Below are positions 23,713-35,381 of a stretch of 64,000 nt of DNA, piece after piece. The position numbers and the translations under genes are program-made. The notes beneath the pieces are model-generated. The model searched no databases and was not told the origin of the DNA. It worked only from the letters and a program-made list of their open reading frames with translations. The number at the start of each line of letters is the position of its first letter. Position 1 is the stretch's first letter. The stretch comes from Bufo bufo (Eukaryota > Chordata > Amphibia > Anura > Bufonidae). The stretch spans positions 784,306,772 to 784,370,771 of the forward strand of contig NC_053389.1 in NCBI RefSeq assembly GCF_905171765.1. The letters run 5' to 3'.

Positions 23713-26700
23713 TGATAAGCCAGTCCCTAGGGAGAGGGGGGAGAGTGGATTTCCAGAATCTAGGGATAACCAGGGCTGCTGCTTGAACAAAGAAACTCAG
23801 AGCCTTTTTTTCAATGTGGAGATTGAGCCAGGAAACATGGAAAGCAAAGCGCCCTCAGGGGTCCGTCTGGAGGAGCTACCGCTAACCATTGTCATACAGA
23901 TCATTAATAGCTTCCCAAAAAGGAGTGATTTTGCTGCAGACCACCAAATATGGGACATGTTGCCCTCCTCGCGACCACATCTCCAGCAAGAGCTAGGGCA
24001 GGACGGAAAGAAAGAATGCAGAAGGACCGGGGTCCTATACCACCTGGACATAATCTTAAAATTCTTCTCCTGGAGTCCACAGCTTATAGAAGACTTATGA
24101 GATAACCATGCCCCTTTAGATGTCCCCCGCGGGAAAGAGGAGAGTGGCTGAAGGGAGCCCCTCGCAAGGACCATAGATACAGTAGGATTATCTGTGAGGG
24201 CCAAACCCAGAAATGATGTACGACCCATTCCCAAAGGAAAGTCAGGATTATTAAGAAGGGGGGTCATAGGGCTGGGAGACTGAGTGAGACCTAATGGTAG
24301 TGCTATTCTATCCCAGATTTTCAAGATGCCCGAGGTCAATAGGGGGAGCCGCGAGGGTCTCTTGGATTTAGAGATCCAGAGTATATTTTGGGTTGGGTAC
24401 CCCACCACAAGTTTCTCAAACTGGACCCATCTTTTAGATTGCCCATTGTGGAACCCATTCCCAATATGTATGAAAGGATTGATGCTTTATGGTAGTTAGA
24501 TAAATCCGGGACCCCCAGCGCCTCCCTTGGCCTACTACGTACTAAAAATCTCATCCCCAGTCTGGGGGAGGATCCTAGCCCCAGATAAATTTAAGGAACA
24601 TAGACCTCAGAGTCCATAAAGAAAGTTGTTCGGGAGGGGTATGGGGATGGTGCGAAAAAGGTATAAGATACGAGGGAGAATATTCATTTTAAGTGTGTGA
24701 ATCCTACCGAACCAAGACAGTGGCAGCCCCCTCCAGGCCCTCAGATCCTTCTGAACATCCTCTATAAGAGGGGTGAAGTTCAGGAAGAAGAGACTAGCTA
24801 GGTCAGAGGGGATGGCCGTGCCTAAATAAGCTATGTGGCCTTGAGCCCAACGGAAGGGAAAAGAGGACTGTAAACTGTTGGCCAAGCTCTGGGGCAAAGT
24901 AACATTAAGGACCTCAGATTTGTGGAGGTTCACTTTAAAGTTGCTGAGGTCACCAAAGGACGAGAATTCCTTCAGAATGTTAGGGAAGCTGACCAGCGGA
25001 TCAGTGCAATATATAAGGAGGTCATCTGCATAGATGGCTATCTTTGACTCCAATTCACCCATACTTAGGCCCTTGATGGATTCATTGGCCCTTAGAGCTC
25101 TGGCTAGAAATTCCATAACCATAATGTATAACAAAGGGAAAAGTGGACACCCTTGTCTGGTGCCATTATGGATACGGAATGGGGTTGATAAAGATCCGTT
25201 GACTCGGACCTGGACGCTAGGGTCACGGTATAATGCCAAAATTCTATCTATCATGCCAGGGCCGAAACCAAACGCTTTTAGGGATTCAGACAGAAAAGAC
25301 CAATCCACTCGATCGAACGCCTTTTCTGCGTCGATCGACAAAAGACACAGAGGAGATCCCCCTTTGCTAGCATGGTCAATAATGGCCATGGTACGGATGG
25401 TATTGTCACGCGTTTCCCTCCCTGGGACAAAGCCCGCTTGATCTACATGGATCAAAGATGGTATAAACGGTTTCATTCAATCAGCTAAAATTTTTGCATA
25501 GATCTTCACGTCTACATTGATCAGAGAAATAGGACGATAGTTGCTACATGCTAGCGGGTCTTTCCCCGGTTTCGGAATAACACAGATGTGGGCCATCAAA
25601 GCCTGGGGAGGGAAAGATGAACCATCCGACAAGGAATTGCACATTCTAGCGAAGGGGGATGAAATCTCGTCCAGAAAGCTTTTGTAAAAGCGAGGCGTGA
25701 AGCTGTCTGGTCCTGGGCTTTTACCGACTGTCAAACCCTTAATTGTTTTATGCACCTCCGATTCCGTTATCTCACCTTCTAATTCTTCCCTCTGTTCAGC
25801 GGATAGTTTAGGGCCAAGCAAGCCGGACATATAGTCCCTGATCTTTTTAGTTTTAGTTTCAATGGGTAAGTCCGTGAACTTCCCTCTAATGTTATATAAT
25901 TCCTCATAATAGGAGTGAAATTCTTGTAGAATGTCCCCTGTCGCATTAATTCGCCCTCCTATCCTACGATTTAGGGAGGGGATATATGAGCGTTCGATTT
26001 GGGCCGCAACATTCTCGCTAGCAGTCTGCAACTTTTATCACCATGACCATAGAAGAGTTTCTGTAGCCTGTCCCTAGCGCCCAGGTACATTTGGTCAATT
26101 ATTTTCCTGAGAGCTGTGCGAGTCTCACAGTGCTCCTGGAAAGCCTCATTTGAGAGTGACCCCTTATGTTTCTGCTCCAGCTCCGCTAGTTTCACCAATA
26201 ACGATTTAACCTCCCCAGCCCTAATTCTCTTAAGTCTGGAAGCGTGTAGGATGAATCTGCCTCTAACCACACACTTCAGGGCTTCTCCCATTTAATAGTC
26301 GTGGCTGGAAGGGTCAGATTCATGGTTTTAAGGCAAAGTCAGTAAAGGGCAGAACGTATGTCAGCAGCACAGACAGGATCTCTGAGTATATTGTCATTGA
26401 GTGTTTCCAGGAACCGAAGACCTGGAGAGGTCACCAATGTCAGGGCCACACCATGTCAAGGAGTGGTCAGAAAATAACGCAGGTTCAATCCCTGCGGCAG
26501 GGCAGGAATCAAGGTAAGGAGTGGGAGATAAAATATATAGTCCAGGCGGTGATATGTGTTGTGAGATGCTGAAAAAAACGTGTAATCTTTTGTGGTAGGG
26601 AATAAAAAGCACCATGCATCTATGAGTTTAAGGGATCTAAGATGTCTCTTGAAGCCACGGGCCACCCCAGGGGAGATAGAGGACCTACCAGAGGAGGCAT

Positions 26701-27157
26701 CCAGGGACACATCTAAGGGAAAGTTAATATCTCCTCCTAGGACGATAGGCAGCCCATCCGCAAAGTCAATCAAGGTGGAAAACATCTTGGAGGCAAAACG
26801 AGAGTGCCCTGCATTAGGAAAGTAAACCTTAGCAATTATTAGGAGTCTAGACGATAGGGAAACCTTAATGAAGAGGAAACGACCAGAAACATCAGAGACT
26901 GTGTCTAAAATTTCACAGGGTACTGATTTATGGACGCCAATGGACACACCCCGAGATTTGGACTCTGAGTGAGTACAGTGCGACCAGGTCGTGTAATATC
27001 TACTTTTGCAGGAGGGCACATGTCCAGTCTTAAAGTGAGTCTCCTGCAAAAGAGCTATCGAGACCTTTTGCTTATGCATACTATACAAGATTTGATTGCG
27101 CTTAGCGGGTTCATTAAATCCGTTCACATTATAGGAACTGAACTTAACAGACGCCAT
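23713..27157 (-). pseudogene. L1-type ORF2 (endonuclease and reverse transcriptase), broken
   Basis: Apurinic-type endonuclease at 27157-26480: FSSYNVNGF, LQETHFK, GGDINFPLD and HRLDYIF supply the catalytic motifs. A linker is at 26291-25971. RT at 26031-24607: GKSPGPDSFTPRFYK, VIPKPGKD, QAGFVPGRETRDN, SIDAEKAFDRVDW, NGTRQGCPL and the catalytic IYADDLL. C-terminal part at 24408-23797 ends with the Cys/His motif CWRCG..GNMSHIWW. Breaks: frameshifts near 26456 and 26000, an in-frame stop at 25477-25479 between KILAD and MKPF, and a break after 24607. Family role: target-primed reverse transcription. Inactive here. Confidence 0.92.
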
Positions 27158-27629
27158 CTAGGGAGGTAGGATTGAGGAATCTAAGTACATCCATATCAGG
27201 GAAGGAAGGGGAAGGAGAGAACAGCAGGGGAGAGAGGACAAGACAGGGTAAACAAGACAAAGACTCACAATTAGTACACAAGGCAAAAACTGGTGGCACT
27301 CAGCCTGAGGATTCAGCATCTCAGGGAGGTCTCCGCCACACAGACTAGACAGGTAGGACCGGTGGAAGCTCAGGACTAGCAAGCATCCTCCCACCATTCA
27401 AAATGAAGGTATAACAGGTATAAGCTATTTAGTAAACATGTTACTGCCCATGCACTAGCCCATAAATGGGAGCCAGGACACAGCCAGACTTAACAAAACT
27501 GCAGGTAACACTCACAAGGGAGTGTAAATAAGGGCTGAAAACAGACAGATTAGACTAACTGAAACAATGTGCAGAAAAACTAAATACGAGGACCCTGAGG
27601 AGTATAGAACGGGTGCAAAGGATTACTTA

Positions 27630-28659
27630 TCAAGTGGGCAAATGATAGTCCAACATAAGAAAAACGCGGGTATCACGGCGTGTTCTTTGACTTCGCTGAC
27701 CGCGGAGATACTTGTGTCCACGAGCTCTGTCTGGCAGCTGTGCAGGGGATGGCAACACTGGCCAGTCTGGGAGGGAAATCTTGGGCAACGAGAAAGTCTC
27801 AAGGAACTTAGGGAGATCCTCCAGGTCTCGGAACGTCGCCATCTTGCCGTCTTTCCTGGCATGTAGCTGAAAACGGAAAGCCCCCAGCGATATATGATGT
27901 CCTTCTCTCTCAGCAGGGTAAGAATAGGGCGAACCGCTCTTCGTAATGCAGTGTCCTCCTAGTATAAGTCAGGCAGGATCAGAATTTGGGGCCCCTTGGT
28001 AGGACAAGTCCTCGGACTGCCGCGCGGGCCCTCATATTGTCCTCCTTGATTCTGAAAAAATGCACTCGGCATACAATGTCCCGCGGTCTGTTGGGGGGTC
28101 TGCTGATTTAGGCCCTAGGGCCCTATGGACCCGGTCCAGCTCATATGGGTGAATCATTAGAGCCCTATAGTAAGAGCTGAATAACGCCTGGACAGAGGCT
28201 TCTAAGGTCAGCCGGCATAACGGTTCTGGCAGCCCCCTTAATCCGGAGGTTATTTCTCTGGTGACGATTATCAATGTCGTCAATATGGGATAAGATCTGG
28301 GAGATCTGGTGAATGAGCAGAAAGCACCTGCTGTTGGTCTGCAAGGTGCTCAAAGACGGCCTCCTGTGATTTCTCAGAAGCCTCCACCCGGTGACCCAAG
28401 TGAAACAATCTCCCCCTTCAGTACCTCCATCTCTGATCTGTAGGTCTGCTCGAGGCGGGAGTCCTCCTTTGTAGGTAAGGCTCTCAGTTGTGCTTGTAGG
28501 TCCCATCCGATATCGTGAGGTGCACGAGGAGTGGACTCCTGGAGATAGTATCTGAGGGCGATCTGGAAGCGGCGTGGGGAGGTGCCGGCGGCCATCTTGA
28601 GGGCTCCCTGCTGTCCCCGGCTGGGAACCGAAGAATTTCTGAAATGCCGGCTCCGTCAC
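27630..28659 (-). pseudogene. L1-type ORF1 (RNA-binding protein), broken
   Basis: Likely start is at 28659 (MTEPAFQKFFG). Recognisable ORF1p parts in changing frames are IDDIDNRHQRNNLRIKG (28300-28200), which is the conserved coiled-coil to RRM junction, and PYELDRVHRALGPKSADPP (28150-28090), a conserved RRM segment. A C-terminal piece near 27842-27750 follows. Family role: trimeric nucleic-acid chaperone that coats the LINE RNA. At least two frameshifts. Confidence 0.75.
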
Positions 28660-29082
28660 CCTGCTGATCGGTTGTCCGCAGCGTTCTAGGCTGTTTTCCT
28701 GCCCATGTCAGTCAGGTGAAAGCAGATTTTATAGCATGGAAATAGCTGAATAAGCTGGAATGGCAGGAGAGCTGCAGCGACACACGTCTCACTCAGCCAT
28801 GAGCAAGCCATGCCCCCGTTACCACCCCTCTGTACCATTACTGCAGACTGCTAGCAATTCATTCATAACTTCTAGTAGAAATAATAAAGGAATGGCACAA
28901 CATAGAGTCATAAGAATAGATGCTCCAGAATAGTTATTACACGGGGAATGCATGAAGCGATTGAAACAAGCATATCAGGAGTGGGGAGAGGTCCTCTTTA
29001 AGAAAGGAAAATCACTCGACCATTAAATTTTTTTACAAAAAGATCTCCTGCCAGAAACCCTCTCCCAATGGCTCTTTACTTA

Positions 29083-29857
29083 GGCCTCTTTCACACTTGC
29101 GTTGTCCGGATCCGGCGTGTACTCCACTTGCCGGAATTACACGCCGGATCCGGAAAAACGCAAGTGTACTGAAAAGCTTTCGAGACGAAACCGTCTTCCA
29201 AATGCGTTCAGTGTTACTATGGCACCCAGGACGCTATTAAAGTCCTGGTTGCCATAGTAGGAGCGGGGAGCGGGGGAGCGGTATACTTACAGTCCGTGCG
29301 GCTCCCCGGGCGCTCCAGAATGACGTCAGAGCGCCCCATGCGCATGGATGACGTGATCCATGTGATCACATGATCCATGAGCTTGGGGCGCCCTGACGTC
29401 ACTCTGGAGCGCCCGGGGAGCCGCACGGAAAGTAAGTACACTGCTCCCCGCTCCCCGCTCCCCGCTACACTTTACCATGGCTGCCAGGACTTTAGCGTCC
29501 TGGGAGCCATGGTAACCACTCTGAAAAAGCTAAAATGTCGGATGCGGCAAATGCGCCGAAACGACGTTAGCTTAAGGCCGGATCCGGATCACTGCCTTTC
29601 AATGGGCATTAATTCCGGATCCGGCCTTGCGGCAAGTGTTCCGGATTTTTGGCCGGAGCAAAAAGCGCAGCATGCTGCGGTATTTTCTCCGGCCTAAAAA
29701 CGTTCCGTTCCGGCACTGAAGACATCCTGATGCATCCTGAACGGATTTCTCTCCATTCAGAATGCATTAGGATAATCCTGATCAGGATTCTTCCGGCATA
29801 GAGCCCCGACGACGGAACTCTATGCCGGAAGACAAGAACGCAAGTGTGAAAGAGCCC
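29083..29857. mobile_element. MITE with TTA duplication and nested palindrome
   Basis: Ends GGCCTCTTTCACACTTGCG and CGCAAGTGTGAAAGAGCCC; TTA at 29080-29082 and 29858-29860. Inside, 29217-29515 forms a long inverted repeat (GGCTCCCCGGGCGCTCCAG and mate). No gene. Confidence 0.78.
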
Positions 29858-29927
29858 TTAGGTTATCCAACACCCTCCACATAGGGGGCCTGGTCGAAAG
29901 GCCCCAAAGGGGTTTAAACCCCTTTAA

Positions 29928-30136
29928 AGGGAGTCTGTCACCTAATCTGAGTGTTTTTAGACCGCTAAGATCAGGTTATAGACCGCCGAAGCTCATTTGC
30001 ATAAGTTTATAAAGTGTATTTTTTAACGATCTTGACGAGGGACATAGACAAGAGAGGTACCATTGTAATGGGGGCCAAACAAGTCTATACCCTGATCTGA
30101 GCGGTCTAAAACGCTCAGATTAGTGACAGACTCCCT
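29928..30136. mobile_element. Short TTAA MITE
   Basis: Ends AGGGAGTCTGTCACCTAATC and GATTAGTGACAGACTCCCT; TTAA at 29924-29927 and 30137-30140. Confidence 0.82.
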
Positions 30137-30671
30137 TTAAGGGTTGCAAGTCCAGATGCAACCTAGAAATTAGCGGTAAATCGCAAGAACCACCAATAAC
30201 CACCAACATCCACATATAGCCCCCATTGTAGGAATTGTATTGTGCTATTTTAGCAATTAATATACCAATGACCAATAAACTGTATTTTTCAAAATATGTC
30301 ATGAACAACTGTATATAGAAAAAATTAACAAATTCTTAAAAATTTTATATTTCACTGGAAATTACGAAGATTTCAAATTGTCTCTCCTCTCTTGAGCCTG
30401 AGTTGGTTTCCTGGAAAAAGTTCAAATAATAACATGGGATAAATAAGGGAAAAGAGTTCCAGTGAAATTGTTTAACCACATCAGCAAATATACTTCCTTT
30501 TTGTCTTACTATTGTAAATGATTAAGCCACAAAATATCACTATATGTCATTAACCCCTTAGTGACCACACCACATTTTTTTTTTTTAAAATTTGCATTCC
30601 AAGAGCTATAACTTTTTTAGTTTTTTCATCAATGTATTTGTATGAGGTCTTATTTTTTGCCGGACAAGTTA

Positions 30672-31349
30672 GGCCTCTTTCACACGAGCGTGACGGATTG
30701 GCTCCGGATGCGTTCAGTGCAACTCGCACCATTTTGCAAGCAAGTTCATTCAGTTTTCTCTGCGATTGCATTCAGTTTTTTTCCGCGCGTGTGCAATGCG
30801 TATTTCACTGAAGCCCCATTCACTTCTATAGGGCCGGGGCTGCGTGAAAAACGCAGAATATGGCCTCATGCACACGAACATATTTTGTTTCCCTGTCCGT
30901 TCCTTTTTTTTTGTTGTGGATAGGATGCGGACCCATTCATTTCAATGGCTCCCGAAAAAAATGCGGACAGCACACTGTGTGCAAGCCGCATCCGTATGTC
31001 CGTTCCGTAGCCCCGCAAAAACAATATAACATGTCCTAGTCTTGTCCGTTTTAGGCATTGTTACAATGGATCCGCAAAAAAAATAAACGTATGGCATATG
31101 GATGTCATTCGTTTTTTGTTTTTTTTCCGGATGCGCAATTTGCGGACCGCAAAACACATATGGTCAGGTGCATGTAGCCTATATAACATGCTGCGTTTTT
31201 CACGCAACGCGGAACTGAATGCGTGAAAAAAAAAAAACGCCCATGTACACAGACCCATTGAAATAAATGGGTCATGATTCAGTGCGGGTGCTATGCGTTC
31301 ACGTCACGCATTGCACCCGCGCGGAAAACTCGCTCGTGTGAAAGGGGCC
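30672..31349. mobile_element. MITE, middle layer of the nest
   Basis: Ends GGCCTCTTTCACACGAGCG and CGCTCGTGTGAAAGGGGCC; TTA at 30669-30671 and 31350-31352. Confidence 0.85.
30862..31179. mobile_element. MITE, innermost layer of the nest
   Basis: Ends GGCCTCATGCACACGAAC and GGTCAGGTGCATGTAGCC; TAT at 30859-30861 and 31180-31182. Same family as 2400-2709. Confidence 0.78.
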
Positions 31350-31810
31350 TTACAGTTTTTAATGCGCCATTTTAAGTACATGCAATGATTGATTAAAACA
31401 AGCTGTTTAGCTAAAACCCCCTTGTTTGCGTCAGTAAAAAGGCGTATTAGTGGTCACTAAGGGGTTAACAGAGGAATCCTAAAGGTTTAATTAGTTGTTA
31501 TTAAAACAAAAATAGTAGTTAAAAGTAGTTACAAACAGTTGGACAAAAAGATGAGGAAGATCTATTTGATTCACAGGCAGGAATTCAGAAACCATACTAC
31601 TATAGTACAGGCCAAACAAGAGATGGAATGAAAAGATAAAACAAGAACACAAAAACAGCAGGAACATGAGACAATAAACTCCGGGACAAAGGAGATGCGG
31701 TGTGTTATTGGAGGCTTGGTGCTCCACTGAAGATGTTTTATGTAAATTCTAAGGTATGGGAATAAATAGGCTTAAACAATGGTAAAGTGAATAAAAGGTT
31801 TACTAAAGGG

Positions 31811-32203
31811 CCCTTTACATGGGCTGATTCTCGGCCAGATGATCGCTAACAAGCGTTCATAGGAACACTCTTTAGCAATTATCTGGTGGTGTAAAAGTGC
31901 TGCCGATTACCCGATGACTGGGCAAAATAATCGTTCATTGGGTAATCATTCATGTGGTCACAAACATCGTCGTTTGTCAAAAGCAGATAGTGCTGTGTAA
32001 ACATCATCTGCTGCCGCCAAACAACGAGTCTGTATGGGGACAAGCGATGGCATTAGAGATTGCTCCTCACTGTCCCGTGGAGGAGATTGCTGCATGTAAA
32101 AGCAGCCGTCTCCTTCTCTGACAAGCAGGCGATTGTCTGGAAGGAAGCGTTCCTTCCAGACAATCGCCTGCAAAATTGGCCTGTCTAAAGGGGCCTTAAG
32201 CAA
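31811..32203. mobile_element. Palindromic MITE, boundaries approximate
   Basis: Ends AAGGGCCCTTTACATGGGC and GGCCTGTCTAAAGGGGCCTT. A small inverted pair GCGATTGTCTGGAAGGAA/TTCCTTCCAGACAATCGC lies at 32130-32170. The 31490-31800 stretch before it holds no recognised feature. Confidence 0.55.
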
Positions 32204-32356
32204 TGGTAAAAACATATACAGATCACATGCAGAATAAGTAAAGAAACAATCACTTAACCTGCAATCAATGGGAAGGCTTCTGCTGCTGGTCAGCACCCAA
32301 AAATGGTGGAATACAGAAGACGAGGGGAAGATCAGGCTTGATTCAGAGTGAACCTC

Positions 32357-33255
32357 TGTCATGGCCTTTGGTTTGCGCTGTGACACTGTTGCCACACTTG
32401 CGGTTGCCCGCGGCAATGTGTTGCTGTGAGAGCATGCGGTGGAAGTGTCTCAGCCTTCTGGATTGATTGCGTGGCATGCTGTTGCCGGTGGTAACATGTG
32501 GATATGCTTGTGTGTGCACTTTCCCTTTAAGTGGCTTCCTTCCCTTGTCTGGTGTTGGAAGGGTTAACTCCCTTTCTAGTGTTTTGTGAACACTGGGTTT
32601 AGGCTAGGTCTACACGACGACATTTGTTTCGCGACATTTTGTTGCACTAATGTCGCGCGACAATTTTTATAATGTCAGTATATGGTGTCGCACTGCAACA
32701 TGCAACATGCTGCGACTGCGACGCAACAGTCACAGAAAATCCATTCGAGATGTCGCGTGACTTATTGTCGCGTGACAAATGTCGTCGTGTAGACCTAGCC
32801 TTATGTGTGTGTGGGTGTGGCTGCTTGGGCTATTTAGTCTCTGCTGGATGCCTGAAGCTCTGGGTTCCTCCAACCTTGGTGTATGCTGGTGGTTCACGGT
32901 TCCTGGCTTGTTCCATCTGTCCAGTGAGGGCCACCCTTGTGGTCATAGATGTTCTTATGGTGTCTCACATTTATTGCAGCTATGGCTGTCCTGGGTTCCT
33001 GTGTGGTTTGTGGATGAACAGGTAGTCTCTCCCCTGCTCCTAGGTGAGGGATTTCCAGGGCGACTCAGGATATTAGGTATCCAGGGTATGAGCCGTCGCA
33101 CCATCGGGGTCCGCTCATATGTTGAGGAGTCAGGGAGAGGATTAGGGATGCGGTAGGAGGTGACCTGCTCCCTTATCACTCCTTTTGGCTAGGCTGATCC
33201 CTTTTTTCCTTTGACACCGCACGGTGGGGGAATTCCCCCACTTCCCGCCGTGACA
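32357..33255. mobile_element. Solo-LTR-like element A
   Basis: Ends TGTCATGGCC and CGCCGTGACA, with ACCTC at 32352-32356 and 33256-33260. A 5-bp duplication with TG...CA ends fits an LTR. Its inner part (CCCTTGTCTGGTGTTGGAAG, GGGTTAACTCCCTTTCTAG) matches element B at 43987. Interrupted by a MITE at 32602-32800. No coding content. Confidence 0.7.
32602..32800. mobile_element. Palindromic MITE inside LTR-like element A
   Basis: Ends GGCTAGGTCTACACGACGAC and GTCGTCGTGTAGACCTAGCC; TTA at 32599-32601 and 32801-32803. Element B lacks it, confirming a later insertion. Confidence 0.85.
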
Positions 33256-33481
33256 ACCTCCTGCTGTGCCATGTGGACATGATCACCTAGATTTACTAAT
33301 GTGCCTAGAATCTGTCTAAAAAGTGACAAAAATTAGCTCAATTAGGGTTGCTTCCAATTTGTTCAAGAGGGGTGCATTTAGTGGGAAAGGGAGGAGCATC
33401 ACAGGAAAAGGCATGGCCCAATATACAACATTTTACGCCAAAAGTGCGTCCATTCTGGTGTAAACTTCTACCTCCAAGTAA

Positions 33482-33619
33482 GACTACTTTCACGCGTTTG
33501 GTGCGGATCCTTATCCATTCAGAATGCATTAGGACAAAACTGATCCGTTTTGGACCGCTTGTGAGAGCCCTGAACGGATCTAACAAACGGAAAGCCAAAA
33601 CGCTAGTGTGAAAGTAGCC
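33482..33619. mobile_element. Internally deleted MITE
   Basis: Ends GACTACTTTCACGCG and AGTGTGAAAGTAGCC; TAA at 33479-33481 and 33620-33622. A shortened relative of 17799-18249. A further worn relative spans about 33935-34222. Confidence 0.7.
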
Positions 33620-34549
33620 TAAGCCAACCAATAGTTGGTATAGGAGGGACCTGCAGTTCTGCCAATCCCTAGGTGACCACCATAAAAAGGCGCATTTGGT
33701 GGTCACTAAGGTCCTATATCCAACTTTTCATTTCCATGCATCTCATTTTGTACCTAATGAAACCCTTTGAGCTATTTTTGGGTATTTGGACCCTGAGAAA
33801 AATAACTGCTCATCATAAACTACCACATTTTGTGGCAGCAGCCGAGGTAAAGGCCATCTTACAAACATGGTTGCATAAATGGGCTTCTTACATAAAGTGT
33901 CCTTCTTACTAAAAATGGGTTGTCTGGATGCATCTTTTGCGTATTTTGAATGCCAGATCCGACACTAATACATTCCTTTAGAAAAAAATGCCGACATTCA
34001 GACAAGTCTTCAGTTTTTTTCGCCGGAGATAAAACCGTAGCATGCTACGGTTTTCTCTTTTGCCTGATCAATGACTGAACGGAAGACATCCTTATGCATC
34101 CTGAACGGATTACTCTCCATTCAGAATGCACGGGGATATGACTGATCAGTTCTTTTCCGGTATAGAGCCCTTTTGACGGAACTCAGTGACGGAAAAGAAA
34201 AACGCTAGTGTGAAAGTACCCTAAAGGAGTTATCCAACTCTGAACACTCCCTTTACATGGACCCACAATACGTCATGATTGCATCTCTCCTGTGCGCGGA
34301 TAAAATATCTGTCAATGGGGGGGTGAAGCCAATAGCAGGCCGGGGCGGTAACGTAAGGAATGCAGGTCAGCGCCGTGGCCTGCTATTGGGTGCACCCCCA
34401 ACCCGCCCCCTTGCCCAGTCCTTTGTGCTCTTTTGTATGCCTTCTGTAAAAAAAAACGAAGTAAAAAAAAAACATTACTAAAACCACACCCCCATTACAA
34501 TACAAAAAATGTTATAAAAAAAGCCATGTTCACTTCTGGATGCCAGTTA

Positions 34550-35010
34550 ATGGAAAGGATGCCCAGGAGCTAGAAAATGTATAAAGTAGAGCAACTAAAC
34601 TGATGAGCGTCTAAGTTATAAGGAAAGATTAAAAGAATTCAATTTAGTCTTGAGAAGGGGGGAATGATTTACAAATATATAAATGTCTATGTAAAATACC
34701 CACAAAAGACAAGGGGGCATTGCCTCCATCTGGAGAAAAAAAAGTTCAGTCTCTGGAGGCAACGAGGCTTCTTTGCCATAAGAATTGTGAATCTGAGGAA
34801 TAGTCTATCTCAAGCGGTTGTCAGGAACATGATTTGACTGTAGTAAAAAAGGTTAAGATGAATTTTTAGAAGTAAATATCATTAATGCTTATGAAAATGT
34901 GTAGATCTCTGGATTCTCACTCCCCTTCCATTCACATCCCCATCCATGCTTTGGTTGAACTTGATGGACCTATACCTTTTTTCAGCCATACTTAACTATG
35001 TTATGTAGGT
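34550..35010 (+). repeat. Possible LINE 3' fragment
   Basis: AAGGAAAGATTAAAAGAATT, GAGGCAACGAGGCTTC and GGTTGAACTTGATGGACC with TTTCAGCCATACTTAACTATG form a set I associate with a widespread frog LINE-derived repeat. Frames are broken. Class uncertain. The flanks 34225-34550 and 35010-35375 show nothing recognised. Confidence 0.35.
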
Positions 35011-35381
35011 GTGTGCTGGATGCTAACAAATTAGGATGTTCACACTTGTGATCATCTACCCACACATTTTGGAGGCAGCCATCTTGTGACCAGCACCATT
35101 GGTATTCCACAGAAAAAAGTCATATGATGTATGATACACAGTTATTTTGCTTATTTACCGCTGACACATTCTGAAGTGTTTTGCAGACATTTTCATCACT
35201 GCCCCCAGTGGGAGTCACAATATAGAATTATTATCAGTATGTCTTTGGAGTGTGCAAACCCACAGAAACATGAGGAGAACATCAAAACTCAACACACAGA
35301 TCCTCCACTGTAAGGCACCATAGCTAACCTCTGAGCCATTGTGCTGTCCACCATGCTGTATAATTCAAGTTTTTATGTTAA

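Larger units (their letters stand above)
23110..28817 (-). mobile_element. Near full-length L1-type LINE
   Basis: The 16-bp target duplication GTTACCACCCCTCTGT lies at 23094-23109 and 28818-28833. The element reads on the minus strand: 5' leader from 28817, ORF1 (about 28659-27630), ORF2 (27157 to about 23713), a short 3' end with AATAAA near 23130, and no long poly(A) tail. Length 5.7 kb, close to complete for vertebrate L1-type elements. Both ORFs are broken, so it cannot move on its own. Confidence 0.92.
22823..28997. mobile_element. Palindromic TTAA MITE split by the LINE
   Basis: TTAA at 22819-22822 and 28998-29001; ends AGAGGACCTTTCACCACTCC and GGAGTGGGGAGAGGTCCTCT. The left arm (22823-23000) and right arm (28838-28997) are reverse complements, as shown by GCAGCATCTATTCTTATGGC and its mate. 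The L1 at 23110-28817 sits inside. Same family as 58972-59487. Confidence 0.85.
30554..31464. mobile_element. TTAA MITE, outermost layer of a triple nest
   Basis: Perfect ends CCCCTTAGTGACCA and TGGTCACTAAGGGG with TTAA at 30550-30553 and 31465-31468. Contains 30672-31349, which contains 30862-31179. Confidence 0.85.

Noticed and set aside
24607..26031. Two adjacent RT open frames as separate genes
   Set aside because: They are one ORF2 reading frame cut by a single stop codon at 25477-25479.
26475..26500. TTCAATCCCTGC resembling a tRNA T arm
   Set aside because: It lies in LINE ORF2 and no cloverleaf can be built around it.
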